27,890 bases of DNA from JBDKTH01 sp964558295 (GCA_964558295.1 CAZLDQ010000060.1:1-27890); one strand, 5' to 3'. Positions 12,810 through 20,754 are shown, numbered from the stretch's first letter. Numbers and translations are program-made. Notes: generated by a model not told the origin, from the sequence alone.

Positions 12810-14633
12810 TCAGATCGGCTTGGGAGCGACGGGAGGCGGGGCGTCAATCAGGCTGATCAGTCTCTGGCCAGGACGCGGGGCAAGTGGGGCGTCGACCGTG
12901 GCGATGGTCAGTCTGCCTCGCTCGTCGAGGACAAACAGCAGGATGGCCGTGTCTTTGTACCGGTCGCGGAAGGTCCGGTAGTCGAATTCTGACGTTAGGG
13001 TGGTCGTCTTGACGGTGGCCCCATGGGCCAACCGTTCGGCCAATCGGGCGTAAGTCAGATCGATGGCAAAGAGGAGCCGTCCCAGACGGTGTGTGGAGAC
13101 GGATTCGCGACGGTCCGCGCTGCTGGCTTTCGTGGGCAGTTGATAGACCTCGGCGCGGCCGAAGAAGTCGACGAACTCCTGGCAGGCCAGGGCGTTGACC
13201 TCGTCGTTGGGCGTGATTGCCAAGAGGCGGCCGATCCCGCTGAGTTCCAACTCTTCCCGGGCGTATTCCGAGAGGATGCTGGCCCAGAGTGTGGGGAGGC
13301 CTTCCATCCGTGCTGCGGCCAATTCCCGTTGGTTGGTGTCGACCAAGAGCACGGGAATCCCTTCTTTGGCCAGGGTCGCGGCAATCATCCGCACCGGAGC
13401 GCTGGCGCCGGCAAACAGAACACCTTGGGGATTGGTTTCTGCGAGTCCCAGCCAGTTGGCCAGCGGTCCGGCCAACAGACCATAGACGGCCACCGTGCCG
13501 ACGATCACCGTGAAGGTGGCGGGGACAATCTGCTCGGCTGATTCCGCCAGCGCGGGAGAAAGCCCGCCAATCGCCGCCAGTTTTAACGCAAAGACCGACG
13601 ACACCGAGGCCGCTACAATGCCCCGCGGGGCCAACCAGGCCAAGAACAGTTTTTCGCGAAACTGGAGTTCCGTGCCCCAGGTGGAGAGAAAGACGGTGAC
13701 GGGACGCACCACGAGGAGCATCACCGCCAAAAAGACCAAGCCGGGGAGACCAAGTTGGGTCAGGTCGTCGAGCTTGAGTCGGGAGGCCAGGAGGATGAAT
13801 AGGCAGGAGATCAACAGGACACGCAAGTTCTCCTTGAATTCAATCACGTGCCGGATCGAGGCGACCCGCTGATTGGCGAAGATGATCCCAAAGACCGTCA
13901 CGGTGACCAGCCCCGACTCTGGCTGGAGGAGGTTTGAGGCGGTGAAGACGGCCACCACTGTGGCCAGGAAGGCCAAGTTTTGGAGGAAGTCGGGAATCCA
14001 GTAGTGTTTGAGGAACTCGGTCAGCAGGAAGGCGGCGACGGTGCCCAATAGGCCGCCGACGAGGATCGTTTCGGCCAACCTGATCAGGGGGGCGGTCCCG
14101 GCTGTGAGGAAGCCGCCGGCAAGAAGGGTCTCGAAGACCAAGACGGCGAGGACGGCACCAATCGGATCGTTGACGATCCCTTCCCATTTGGCCACCGCCC
14201 CGACGCGACGTGCCGGACGTACCTGATGCAAGAGGGGTACGATCACCGTCGGTCCGCTGACTGTCAAAATCGCCCCCAGCAACGCGGCGATGGGCGGGGC
14301 CAGTCCCAAGATTAAGGCGGCAGCCAGCGCGGTGAGCAACCAAGTGATCAGCACCCCGACGGTCACCAGGCGGAACACAGCGCGGCCGGTCTGACGCAGC
14401 TCGCGGAAACGCAGACTCAATCCACCTTCAAAGAGAATTACGGCCACCGATAGGGAGACGATGGCAAACAACAAATCCTTGCCGATTAAGGCCTCGGGAT
14501 TGGCGAATTGGCCGGCCAGGAAACCAAAGAGCAACAACAACAGGATTCCCGGCAGCCGGAATCGCCAAGCCAACCACTGGGCGACCAACCCTAAGACGAT
14601 CACAGCGGCGAGATAGGCAAGTCGGATCTCCAA
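12810..14633 (-). CDS. Monovalent cation/proton antiporter with TrkA-N (RCK-type) domain
   Basis: An inner-membrane antiporter of the CPA superfamily, about 607 residues, exchanging Na+ or K+ for H+. About twelve TM segments fill residues 1-390; the transport-site motif appears as 'WEGIVNDPIGAVLA', where the ND pair carries the Na+/H+ antiporter signature. After the membrane part comes a Rossmann-type TrkA-N segment ('GVLFAGASAPVRMIAATLA' through 'AITPNDEVNALACQEFVD'), a nucleotide-sensing regulator, then a short C-terminal domain. I place the start at TTG 14631-14633, with AAGGAG (complement at 14639-14644) five bases upstream; a TTG at 14649-14651 would add six residues. Its TGA directly abuts the stop of def with no spacer and no terminator between. 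Confidence 0.93.
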   Translation of the reverse strand: MEIRLAYLAAVIVLGLVAQWLAWRFRLPGILLLLLFGFLAGQFANPEALIGKDLLFAIVSLSVAVILFEGGLSLRFRELRQTGRAVFRLVTVGVLITWLLTALAAALILGLAPPIAALLGAILTVSGPTVIVPLLHQVRPARRVGAVAKWEGIVNDPIGAVLAVLVFETLLAGGFLTAGTAPLIRLAETILVGGLLGTVAAFLLTEFLKHYWIPDFLQNLAFLATVVAVFTASNLLQPESGLVTVTVFGIIFANQRVASIRHVIEFKENLRVLLISCLFILLASRLKLDDLTQLGLPGLVFLAVMLLVVRPVTVFLSTWGTELQFREKLFLAWLAPRGIVAASVSSVFALKLAAIGGLSPALAESAEQIVPATFTVIVGTVAVYGLLAGPLANWLGLAETNPQGVLFAGASAPVRMIAATLAKEGIPVLLVDTNQRELAAARMEGLPTLWASILSEYAREELELSGIGRLLAITPNDEVNALACQEFVDFFGRAEVYQLPTKASSADRRESVSTHRLGRLLFAIDLTYARLAERLAHGATVKTTTLTSEFDYRTFRDRYKDTAILLFVLDERGRLTIATVDAPLAPRPGQRLISLIDAPPPVAPKPI

Positions 14634-14947
14634 GACGACTCCTTGGGGCAAGGGAAGGGCGAATCCGGGCCGACTGGCCCGCCAAATGGTCGATTATTGA
14701 GCCTGACGACCGGTAGGACAAGGCAAGTTTTCGGCTCACTCTCGAACCCCACCGAACGCCATACGAGAGACCCTCGGTGGTGTCTGCCCCCCCAATGCTG
14801 ATCCCGGAATGCCACGGAAAGTGTTTTCCACGGTTTTTTCTTTCACGTTTTGTACGGATTGATTCGCGGCTAGTCACCAATGTCTGTAGAGAACCGCTTT
14901 GTGCGGATTGGCGAGGGTTCACGATTACCTCGACGGAGGGTATTACG
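14634..14947. other. Divergent intergenic region, ~310 bases
   Basis: Separates the antiporter (minus) from the FecR-like gene (plus). It contains one small inverted repeat, GGAAA-GTGT-TTTCC (14816-14829), followed by a T-rich run (14834-14843), and a good ribosome site, GGAGG at 14935-14939, for the plus-strand gene. I could not pick a convincing -35/-10 pair on either strand and see no small gene. Confidence 0.5.
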
Positions 14948-17239
14948 ATGCGGCTGACACTTCGAACTATGCTTGCCTATCTGGATGACCTTCTGGATGG
15001 CGACGATGCTCAGGAGATTGGCAAGAAGATCGAGGAAAGCGAACGGGCTACGAGCCTGATGCACCGCATTCGCGATGTCACGCGGCGATTGCGATTGGGG
15101 GCCCCGCCGCTAGGCGACCAGACCGCTGGCTTAGACGCCAACACGGTCGCCGAGTATCTGGATAATACGCTCCCGGCGGATCGCGTCCCTGACTTTGAAA
15201 AGGTCTGCCTGGAATCGGATCTGCATTTGGCCGAGGTGGCCTCCTGCCATCAGATTCTGACCCTTGTTCTCGGTGAGCCGGCGGAGGTCGATCCGTTGAG
15301 TCGCCAACGGATGTACCAGTTGCCCGATCTGGTGGCTGCGCAGGCTAAGACGGCTCCGGAAATGGAACCGGTTGCCAATCCCGAGCCCGTGCTGAGTGAC
15401 CGCCAGAAGCGCGCCGCGGCCAAGGAGTTGCCGCGTCGGGCGAAGCCGACAGTGCCTGATTACCTCCGCGAAGAAGTCAAGGCGAGTCGTCGACGCTGGT
15501 CGGTGCTGGTGGCCGTGTTTCTGGTGGCCTGCTTGGGCGTTGTGGGATGGGGGGTGCTAGACCGGTACGGGGCAGAAATCCCCCTGGGAGGACAACTTGG
15601 GGTGGGGGAGGGCGACCCGACAGTTGCTCAAGTCAAGCCTGTCGTGCCGAGTGAGCCAGCGAAGGTGGAAGAGAAGCCTACTCCATCGGCGCCCGCAGAG
15701 GCTCCCGCCGTGAAGGTGGAGATGCCGGACGCGAAGGCTCCGGCCGCCCCAAAGGTTGCGGCCGCGGAAGCACCGGTGCCCTCGGAAGCGTTGCCGGAGC
15801 CGGAGCCGGCCACCCCAATGCCGCCATCGGGCCCCCTTGCGTCACAACCGGCACCCCAAGCGTCGGGGGAGCCGAAGGCGGATCTCTCCAAGGCAAAGGA
15901 AGGCGAATTCCCCCCGGTGGCGATGACTGGCAGTCGTGAAGGGACATCGCCGCCGCTAAGCATGACGCGCTCGGAAGCAGCGCCGTTGCCGGAGCAGACG
16001 AACGACGTTGCCCCCTTGCCAGCGGAGTTTGTCGGGCAGAACATCTCGCCTCGCGAAGTGCTGTTGAAGGCCGAGGGAGGGGTGTTCAACTGGGTTCGTC
16101 TGGCAGACCAGGCCCGGCTCCTGGCTGGTGATCGCTGTCTGTCGCTGCCGACCTATCGACCCGTGGTCCTGTTGGGCGAGGATCTGCACCTGCAACTGGT
16201 TGACGCGACCCATATCCTCTTCTTGCCAAATGATCCCCGGGAAGCGGAAAAGGCGCCAGGGATTTTGGTGGATCATGGCCAATTGGTGATCACGACCGAA
16301 GGGAAGGCCAAACGGAGTCTGCGGTTGCAGATTGGAGAACGTAAGGGGCTTGTCCGTTTTACGGACGATCCGACGACCTTGGCGATCGATGTGGGGCGGG
16401 GGACGACGCTCAATGCCGATCCGGAGACGCATCCCGCCCCGCTCACGGCACGGCTGTTCGTGACGCGGGGCCGGATCCTCTGGCAGGATATGTCCAGCCG
16501 CGAAATCGTCTCGTTTGACGGGCCGGTGGAAATCGCCTTGGGCGATATGCCGGCGACCTCCGTCCCCTTGAAGACGCCGCCGCCGTGGATTGATGTGGCC
16601 ACGATTAGCTTGCTCGACCAACGGGCTTCGGCGACCGTGGAGAAGGAATTGGAACCGAACCGGCCCGTACTGGTGACGTTCCGTGAGTTGGCCGAGCACC
16701 GTCAGAAAGAGGTCCGTTTGCTGGCCCAACGGTGTCTGGCCACTATTGGCGACTTCCAACTGATGGTGGGGGCCTTGGACGATCTCGAACAGAAAGCGGC
16801 CTGGGCCGACTATGCCGAGCAACTGCAGGCCGCCGTGCAGCGCAGTCCGCTGGCAGCGGCCCAAGTGCGCGGGGCGATCGAACGGGTCTATGGCGGCCCG
16901 GCCAAAGCCGACGCCGGTGCCATTCTGTATGAGTTGCTTTGGAAATACCAGCCCGACGGACTCACGGCGGGCGATGCGGTCCGGCTCGTCGATTATCTGG
17001 AGCATTCGACGCTGGCGGTCCGCGTCCTGGCTTATGCAAACCTCAAGCGGATCACCGGCTTGGGGCTCTACTATCGGCCGGAAGACTCGGCCGCACGCCG
17101 GGCGGGGGCGATCGAAAAGTGGCGCGAGCGACTCAAGACACATCCGACCCTGGTTACGAAGGGGGGAGAGACCGTGGCCCCGCAACTTTCGCCGGCACCC
17201 AAGGATCGTGACGCGACGGCCCCGAGAACCACGTGGTAA
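14948..17239 (+). CDS. FecR-like one-TM protein with a putative regulatory N-terminus
   Basis: A 763-residue protein of uncertain role. Residues 1-175 are a Cys-free helical cytoplasmic region starting 'MRLTLRTMLAYLDDLLDGDD', which resembles anti-sigma-type N-termini seen in many planctomycetes. One TM helix lies at about 183-205 ('WSVLVAVFLVACLGVVGWG'). A Pro/Ala/Glu-rich linker runs to ~350. A beta-rich FecR-like segment follows (~370-560; 'LQLVDATHILFLPND', 'LFVTRGRILWQD'), then a C-terminal helical, HEAT-like region (~565-740). ATG 14948 has GGAGG eight bases upstream; an ATG at 14777 would add 57 residues without a ribosome site. No ECF sigma factor is adjacent. It may couple an external signal to a cytoplasmic partner; that is inference. 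Confidence 0.7.
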   Translation: MRLTLRTMLAYLDDLLDGDDAQEIGKKIEESERATSLMHRIRDVTRRLRLGAPPLGDQTAGLDANTVAEYLDNTLPADRVPDFEKVCLESDLHLAEVASCHQILTLVLGEPAEVDPLSRQRMYQLPDLVAAQAKTAPEMEPVANPEPVLSDRQKRAAAKELPRRAKPTVPDYLREEVKASRRRWSVLVAVFLVACLGVVGWGVLDRYGAEIPLGGQLGVGEGDPTVAQVKPVVPSEPAKVEEKPTPSAPAEAPAVKVEMPDAKAPAAPKVAAAEAPVPSEALPEPEPATPMPPSGPLASQPAPQASGEPKADLSKAKEGEFPPVAMTGSREGTSPPLSMTRSEAAPLPEQTNDVAPLPAEFVGQNISPREVLLKAEGGVFNWVRLADQARLLAGDRCLSLPTYRPVVLLGEDLHLQLVDATHILFLPNDPREAEKAPGILVDHGQLVITTEGKAKRSLRLQIGERKGLVRFTDDPTTLAIDVGRGTTLNADPETHPAPLTARLFVTRGRILWQDMSSREIVSFDGPVEIALGDMPATSVPLKTPPPWIDVATISLLDQRASATVEKELEPNRPVLVTFRELAEHRQKEVRLLAQRCLATIGDFQLMVGALDDLEQKAAWADYAEQLQAAVQRSPLAAAQVRGAIERVYGGPAKADAGAILYELLWKYQPDGLTAGDAVRLVDYLEHSTLAVRVLAYANLKRITGLGLYYRPEDSAARRAGAIEKWRERLKTHPTLVTKGGETVAPQLSPAPKDRDATAPRTTW

Positions 17240-17609
17240 CGTTTCGGCGATTCTGGGGGGGCTGCTATAAATCCGTAGGGGCGGTTATGCCTCTTGATGG
17301 CGTAGTCTTTCTCTGCTAGAGAAGGGGGTACCGCCCGGGCCTCACATCTGTTAGTCTCGTGGATAGCTGTTGGGGCCGGCTGCGTGATGTCGTCGTAACT
17401 TCTTATCCACGGGGAAGTTGACCTGTGGGAGTCGGAAGACTTCTCCGCCCTGTCTGGCAAGAAGGAGCTAGAGTTGAAGGACCGGGCGGCCAGGCCCGGT
17501 CGAGGCCTTGGGTTTGGATTTGTCGTGCCCGGGGCGATTTGTTAAAATAATTGGTTTTACTGTCGGGAGGAGGCTGGCATCCTCCGCAGTTCGTAGAAGG
17601 AGTGAGCCG
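17240..17609. other. Intergenic region upstream of hpf
   Basis: About 370 bases. It holds a DnaA-box-like TTATCCACG (17403-17411), a 7-bp hairpin ACCGGGC-GGCCAG-GCCCGGT (17481-17500) without a T-tract, and the hpf promoter candidate (17520-17548). The first ~160 bases show nothing I can name; a TATAAA at about 17267 has no -35. Confidence 0.55.
17520..17548 (+). promoter_or_regulatory. Candidate sigma-70-type promoter of the hpf-ptsN-ptsH-ptsI block
   Basis: TTGTCG (17520-17525), 17-base spacer, TAAAAT (17543-17548), in an A/T-rich local dip. It lies about 55 bases before the GTG start of hpf at 17610. Confidence 0.6.
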
Positions 17610-17960
17610 GTGCAGATCAACCTATCGACGCGCCACGGAAGTGTCAGCGATGCCACCCGCCAAAAGATCACCGAGAAGGTGGAAAAACTTACCCGGTATT
17701 TTGATCGGCTCCTTGCGATTGATGTGACGATCGATCTGGAGCGTCGGGATCAACCGCTGGTAGACCTGAAGGTTTCGGCCGAGCACAAGCATGATTTCGT
17801 GGCGGAGGCCCAGGCTGAAGATCTGATGGCCTCGTTGGATATCGTGGTGAATAAGGTGGAGCAACAGCTTCGCAAGTACAAGCAACGAATTCAGGACCGG
17901 CATCGCGGCGGCGTCGAGCGGGAGAATGAACTTCTCAGCGACACCGAGTCGATTAGCTGA
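17610..17960 (+). CDS. hpf: Ribosome hibernation promoting factor (short HPF/RaiA family)
   Basis: A 116-residue protein of the HPF/YfiA/RaiA family that binds the 30S subunit and helps silence or dimerise ribosomes in starvation. The beta-alpha-beta-beta-beta-alpha fold is readable: 'QINLSTRHGSVSD', 'KLTRYFDRLLAIDVTID', 'LKVSAEHKHDFVAEAQAED' and the final helix 'LRKYKQRIQDRH'. It lacks the C-terminal dimerisation domain of long HPF. The GTG start at 17610 has AAGGAG (17597-17602) seven bases upstream. It is followed within 70 bases by an EIIA-type PTS gene, the same order as hpf-ptsN downstream of rpoN in proteobacteria, though rpoN is absent here. Confidence 0.94.
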   Translation: MQINLSTRHGSVSDATRQKITEKVEKLTRYFDRLLAIDVTIDLERRDQPLVDLKVSAEHKHDFVAEAQAEDLMASLDIVVNKVEQQLRKYKQRIQDRHRGGVERENELLSDTESIS

Positions 17961-18026
17961 CCGTTGGGTCGCTGGTGGCCCGCGGACGATCCTGGAGAAG
18001 AGAAATCCTGTGAGGAGATCGCGTGC

Positions 18027-18503
18027 ATGAAGTTTGCCGACTTTATCGTGCCTGACGCAGTCAAGTCGGAGTTGACCGCCGACGAAAAGGAGGGGGTCAT
18101 CCAAGAGATGGTCCAGGCACTGCTGGATGCGGGCGGGATCCAGAAAGACGAGTTTGAGAGCATCGTCAAGGCGATTCTCAAACGCGAGGAGTTGGGAAGC
18201 ACTGGAATCGGTCGCGGCGTGGCCGTGCCGCACACCAAGCATCCGAGCGTCGATCGGCTGGTGGGGACGGTGGCGGTCAGTGGCGAAGGGGTGGACTTTG
18301 ACAGTCTCGACGGCGAGAAGGTTCACTTGTTCTTCCTGCTGATTTCTCCGCCCGATCGTCCCGGCGATCACTTGCGGGCCCTGGAGAACATCTCCCGGCA
18401 GCTTCGCGATGAGACCTTCTGCCGCTTCCTGAAGCAGGCGAAGACGCGCGAGGAGATTCAAACGCTTCTTGAAGAAGCGGATAACAACCAGTTCGGAGCG
18501 TAG
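18027..18503 (+). CDS. ptsN: PTS EIIA component, nitrogen/fructose type
   Basis: A 158-residue single-domain EIIA protein of the fructose/mannitol (PtsN-like) family, which accepts phosphate from HPr on a histidine. The active site is His69 in 'GRGVAVPHTKHP'. The family's 'ALENISRQLRDETFC' segment is also present. No EIIB or EIIC gene is visible, so it is likely a regulator (EIIA-Ntr) rather than part of a sugar importer. ATG 18027 has GAGGAG (18012-18017) nine bases upstream; an upstream start at 17964 would add 21 residues that do not look like the family. It lies between hpf and ptsH and is presumably in one operon. The symbol is by family and context. Confidence 0.93.
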   Translation: MKFADFIVPDAVKSELTADEKEGVIQEMVQALLDAGGIQKDEFESIVKAILKREELGSTGIGRGVAVPHTKHPSVDRLVGTVAVSGEGVDFDSLDGEKVHLFFLLISPPDRPGDHLRALENISRQLRDETFCRFLKQAKTREEIQTLLEEADNNQFGA

Positions 18504-18515
18504 GCGTCCCCAGGC

Positions 18516-18797
18516 ATGTGTCCCCCGAATCCTAGCCGAACCGTACTGGTGGCCAACCCGGAAGGGCTGCATGCCCGTGCGGCCCTGTTGGTACGCGAGT
18601 TGGCGCAACGGTTTGAGGCTAAAGTCGAGATCAGCAAAGGTCCGTTGCGTGTCGATGCGGCCGACGTCCTGCAAATGCTCTCGCTGTGTGCCGAGCAGGG
18701 CGACGAGCTCGTGCTGGAAGCCAGCGGCGCGCAGGCCGAGGCGGTGCTCGACGAACTGGTGGGGCTGTTTGCCCGCCAGTTCGATACTGACCCTTAG
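18516..18797 (+). CDS. ptsH: HPr-type phosphocarrier
   Basis: A 93-residue HPr, which passes phosphate from EI to EIIA. The phosphorylated His is in 'NPEGLHARAALLV' (GLHARAA; the usual Pro after Arg is Ala). The regulatory-serine loop reads 'VDAADVLQMLSL' where typical HPr has V-N-x-K-S-I-M-x-x-M-S-L, so the Ser46 position is an Asp. The C-terminal 'GDELVLEASGAQAEAVLDEL' is typical. It starts 12 bases after ptsN and ends 23 bases before ptsI. There is no strong Shine-Dalgarno, suggesting coupled translation. With Asp at position 46 HPr kinase could not control it in the classical way. Confidence 0.93.
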   Translation: MCPPNPSRTVLVANPEGLHARAALLVRELAQRFEAKVEISKGPLRVDAADVLQMLSLCAEQGDELVLEASGAQAEAVLDELVGLFARQFDTDP

Positions 18798-18820
18798 AAA
18801 CGAGACGAAACGCGAGCGTC

Positions 18821-19849
18821 ATGCAGAAATTGCGCGGAATCGCTGTCTCGCCAGGCGTCGCCATCGGCGAGGCTCTGGTGATGGACAACGAGGGATTTCG
18901 GATCCCCCGGCGGTTCGTCGCCCGCGATGCCGTCGAGGCCGAGCTGGAGCGACTCCATAAGGCGATTGCCGCCGCGGGAGAAGAGATTGCGCGCAATCGG
19001 GATGCGGTGAACAAGGAACTGGGCGAGAAATATAGCGCGATCTTCGAAGCCCACTTCCAAATGCTCCAGGATTCCCGGCTGCGGAGCGAGCTGGAGGAGA
19101 TGATCCGCCAGCGTCACTATTCGCCCGAGTACGCGGTGAGTCGGACGCTGCGCCGTTACGCCCAGGTCTTCCAGAACCTCCAGAAGAATCACGTCTTGGC
19201 GCAACGGGCCAACGACATCTTCGATATCGAGAAGCGTCTGTTGCGTGCCCTCTTGGGTCGTCGCCGGGAAGGGCTGGGACAGCTCACCTCGCCGGTTTTG
19301 GTGCTGGCTCACAACCTCACGCCGAGCGAAACGGCCAATCTTGACTGCCGGTATGTGCGGGGATTCGTCACCGAGGTCGGCGGCCCGGGCAGTCATACGG
19401 CGATTGTCGCCGAGGCTCTGGAGATTCCGGCGGTTGTCGGCACGGGGTCGTTCTTGACGCAGGTCTCCGGCGGGGAGACGGTGATCATCGACGGCAACAA
19501 GGGGCTGGTAATCATCCGCCCCGACGACGAGACAATTGCCCGCTACCGCCAGGAACTGGAAGATACCCGCACCCTAGCCGCCCGCTTGGAAACGCTCCGC
19601 GACTTGCCGGCGGTGACAGCCGACGGCGTGCGGATCGAGTTGTTCGGAAACATCGAGTTTCCCTATGAAGTGGATCACTGCGTGGAACGTGGCGCCGATG
19701 GCGTGGGGCTCTACCGCACCGAGTTTCTCTACCTCGGTTCGGAGGTGGAGCCGGACGAAGAGGTCCATTTCCAGGCCTACTCGCGCGTGGTCAAGACGAT
19801 GGGCGATAAGCCGGTGACGATCCGGACGTTCGACCTGGGCGCCGACTAG
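18821..19849 (+). CDS. ptsI: PTS enzyme I, N-terminal part, ended by an in-frame TAG
   Basis: The first 342 residues of PEP-protein phosphotransferase (EI), which takes phosphate from PEP and gives it to HPr. It includes the HPr-binding helical domain ('LRGIAVSPGVAIGEALVMD') and the phospho-His domain with active His192 in 'GGPGSHTAIVAEALEIPAVV', then the first strands of the PEP-binding barrel ('GADGVGLYRTEFLYLG'). It stops at TAG 19847-19849 after 'VTIRTFDLGAD', where EI proteins normally have a conserved Lys (GGDK motif). The same frame continues with no other break for 239 residues as normal EI sequence. A single AAG to TAG change, or a base-call error, explains it best. Alone it lacks most of the PEP-binding barrel and should not be active. 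Confidence 0.9.
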   Translation: MQKLRGIAVSPGVAIGEALVMDNEGFRIPRRFVARDAVEAELERLHKAIAAAGEEIARNRDAVNKELGEKYSAIFEAHFQMLQDSRLRSELEEMIRQRHYSPEYAVSRTLRRYAQVFQNLQKNHVLAQRANDIFDIEKRLLRALLGRRREGLGQLTSPVLVLAHNLTPSETANLDCRYVRGFVTEVGGPGSHTAIVAEALEIPAVVGTGSFLTQVSGGETVIIDGNKGLVIIRPDDETIARYRQELEDTRTLAARLETLRDLPAVTADGVRIELFGNIEFPYEVDHCVERGADGVGLYRTEFLYLGSEVEPDEEVHFQAYSRVVKTMGDKPVTIRTFDLGAD

Positions 19850-20566
19850 ATGCCCAATCTGCCGCCGCCGGAAGACGAACGCAACCCGTGTCTGGGATTA
19901 CGGAGTATCCGGTTGGCGTTGCGCAACGTGCCAATGTTCCGCACGCAGTTGCGTGCGGCATTGCGGGCTAGTGCTTTGGGAAACGTGCGAATCATGTTCC
20001 CGCTGGTCTCGACGCTCCTTGAGTTGCGCCAGGCGAAGATGGTGCTGGCCGATGTCTGCGAGGATCTCGAGGAGCACGGCATTCCGTTCAATCGGGAACT
20101 GCCCGTGGGGATGATGGTCGAGGTGCCGGCGGCCGTCATGATGATCGATCATTTCGTGTCGGAGGTTGACTTCCTGAGCATCGGCACCAACGACCTGATC
20201 CAGTACACGCTGGCGGTCGACCGGAGCAACAAGGACGTTGTCGGCTTGTACAACCCGGTGGACCCCGCCGTGCTGAAGTTGATTTCGATGACAATCAACG
20301 CAGGACGCAGTCGCGGAATTCCCGTGAGCCTTTGTGGGCAGATGAGCGGCAGTTCGACCTATACGATGTTGTTGTTGGGGATGGGGCTGCGGCAGTTCAG
20401 CGTGTCGCCGGCGGCAATCCCGGAAATCAAGAAGATTTGCCGGAGCGTGAAGATTGCGGAGTGCGAGGCAGTAGCACGCCATGCGTTGTCGATGGAAAAC
20501 GCTCGCGACATCAAGAGCTTCCTGCGTGGGGAATTAAAAAAATACGTACCGGAATTGGGACAGTAA
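19850..20566 (+). CDS. ptsI: PTS enzyme I, C-terminal part, after the in-frame TAG
   Basis: The remaining 238 residues of enzyme I, in the same frame as the preceding part and starting at the ATG directly after the TAG (TAGATG). It holds the rest of the PEP/pyruvate-binding barrel: 'NPCLGLRSIRLAL', 'VRIMFPLVSTLLELRQAK', 'VGMMVEVPAAVMMIDHF', 'FLSIGTNDLIQYTLAVDRSN' and the catalytic Cys in 'SLCGQMSG'. Together the two parts make about 582 residues, the normal EI length. All sites other than the TAG look intact, so the break is recent, an error, or tolerated by readthrough or restart at the ATG. The gene ends just before the repeat at 20586-20692. Confidence 0.88.
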   Translation: MPNLPPPEDERNPCLGLRSIRLALRNVPMFRTQLRAALRASALGNVRIMFPLVSTLLELRQAKMVLADVCEDLEEHGIPFNRELPVGMMVEVPAAVMMIDHFVSEVDFLSIGTNDLIQYTLAVDRSNKDVVGLYNPVDPAVLKLISMTINAGRSRGIPVSLCGQMSGSSTYTMLLLGMGLRQFSVSPAAIPEIKKICRSVKIAECEAVARHALSMENARDIKSFLRGELKKYVPELGQ

Positions 20567-20585
20567 AAGAGGATTCGGGGGGCAA

Positions 20586-20692
20586 GGTTCAGGATTTGAC
20601 GTTCAGAGTCTTGGGTTTTGAGTTCTCGGTTTTGCCGTCACGCCAGGTGGCGAAATCCTGAACCCCGAATCCTAAGACCTGAACCCCGAACC
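20586..20692. repeat. Inverted degenerate heptad arrays (GGTTCAG type)
   Basis: Left arm 20586-20634 is seven 7-base units (GGTTCAG, GATTTGA, CGTTCAG, AGTCTTG, GGTTTTG, AGTTCTC, GGTTTTG). Right arm 20651-20692 is six (CGAAATC, CTGAACC, CCGAATC, CTAAGAC, CTGAACC, CCGAACC). Most left units fit NGTTNNG and most right units fit CNNAANC. The centre is a small stem, CGCCA-GG-TGGCG (20641-20652). It fills much of the 188-base gap between ptsI and the next gene. Confidence 0.85.
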
Positions 20693-20754
20693 CTTGGATC
20701 CTCCAAGAGACGCGACGAGCGCACAAGCGACTAACCTTACACCTTTACTCTTAA

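Noticed and set aside
17403..17411. DnaA box TTATCCACG and possible origin
   Set aside because: A single near-match with no AT-rich unwinding region, dnaA or dnaN nearby.
19847..19849. Recoded UAG (pyrrolysine or stop reassignment)
   Set aside because: TAG is an ordinary stop for other genes here, including def and the DUF4159 gene, and only one gene has an internal TAG at a Lys site. A mutation or base error is simpler.
20586..20692. CRISPR array
   Set aside because: Units are 7 bases with no spacers, and the two halves are inverted. There are no cas genes.
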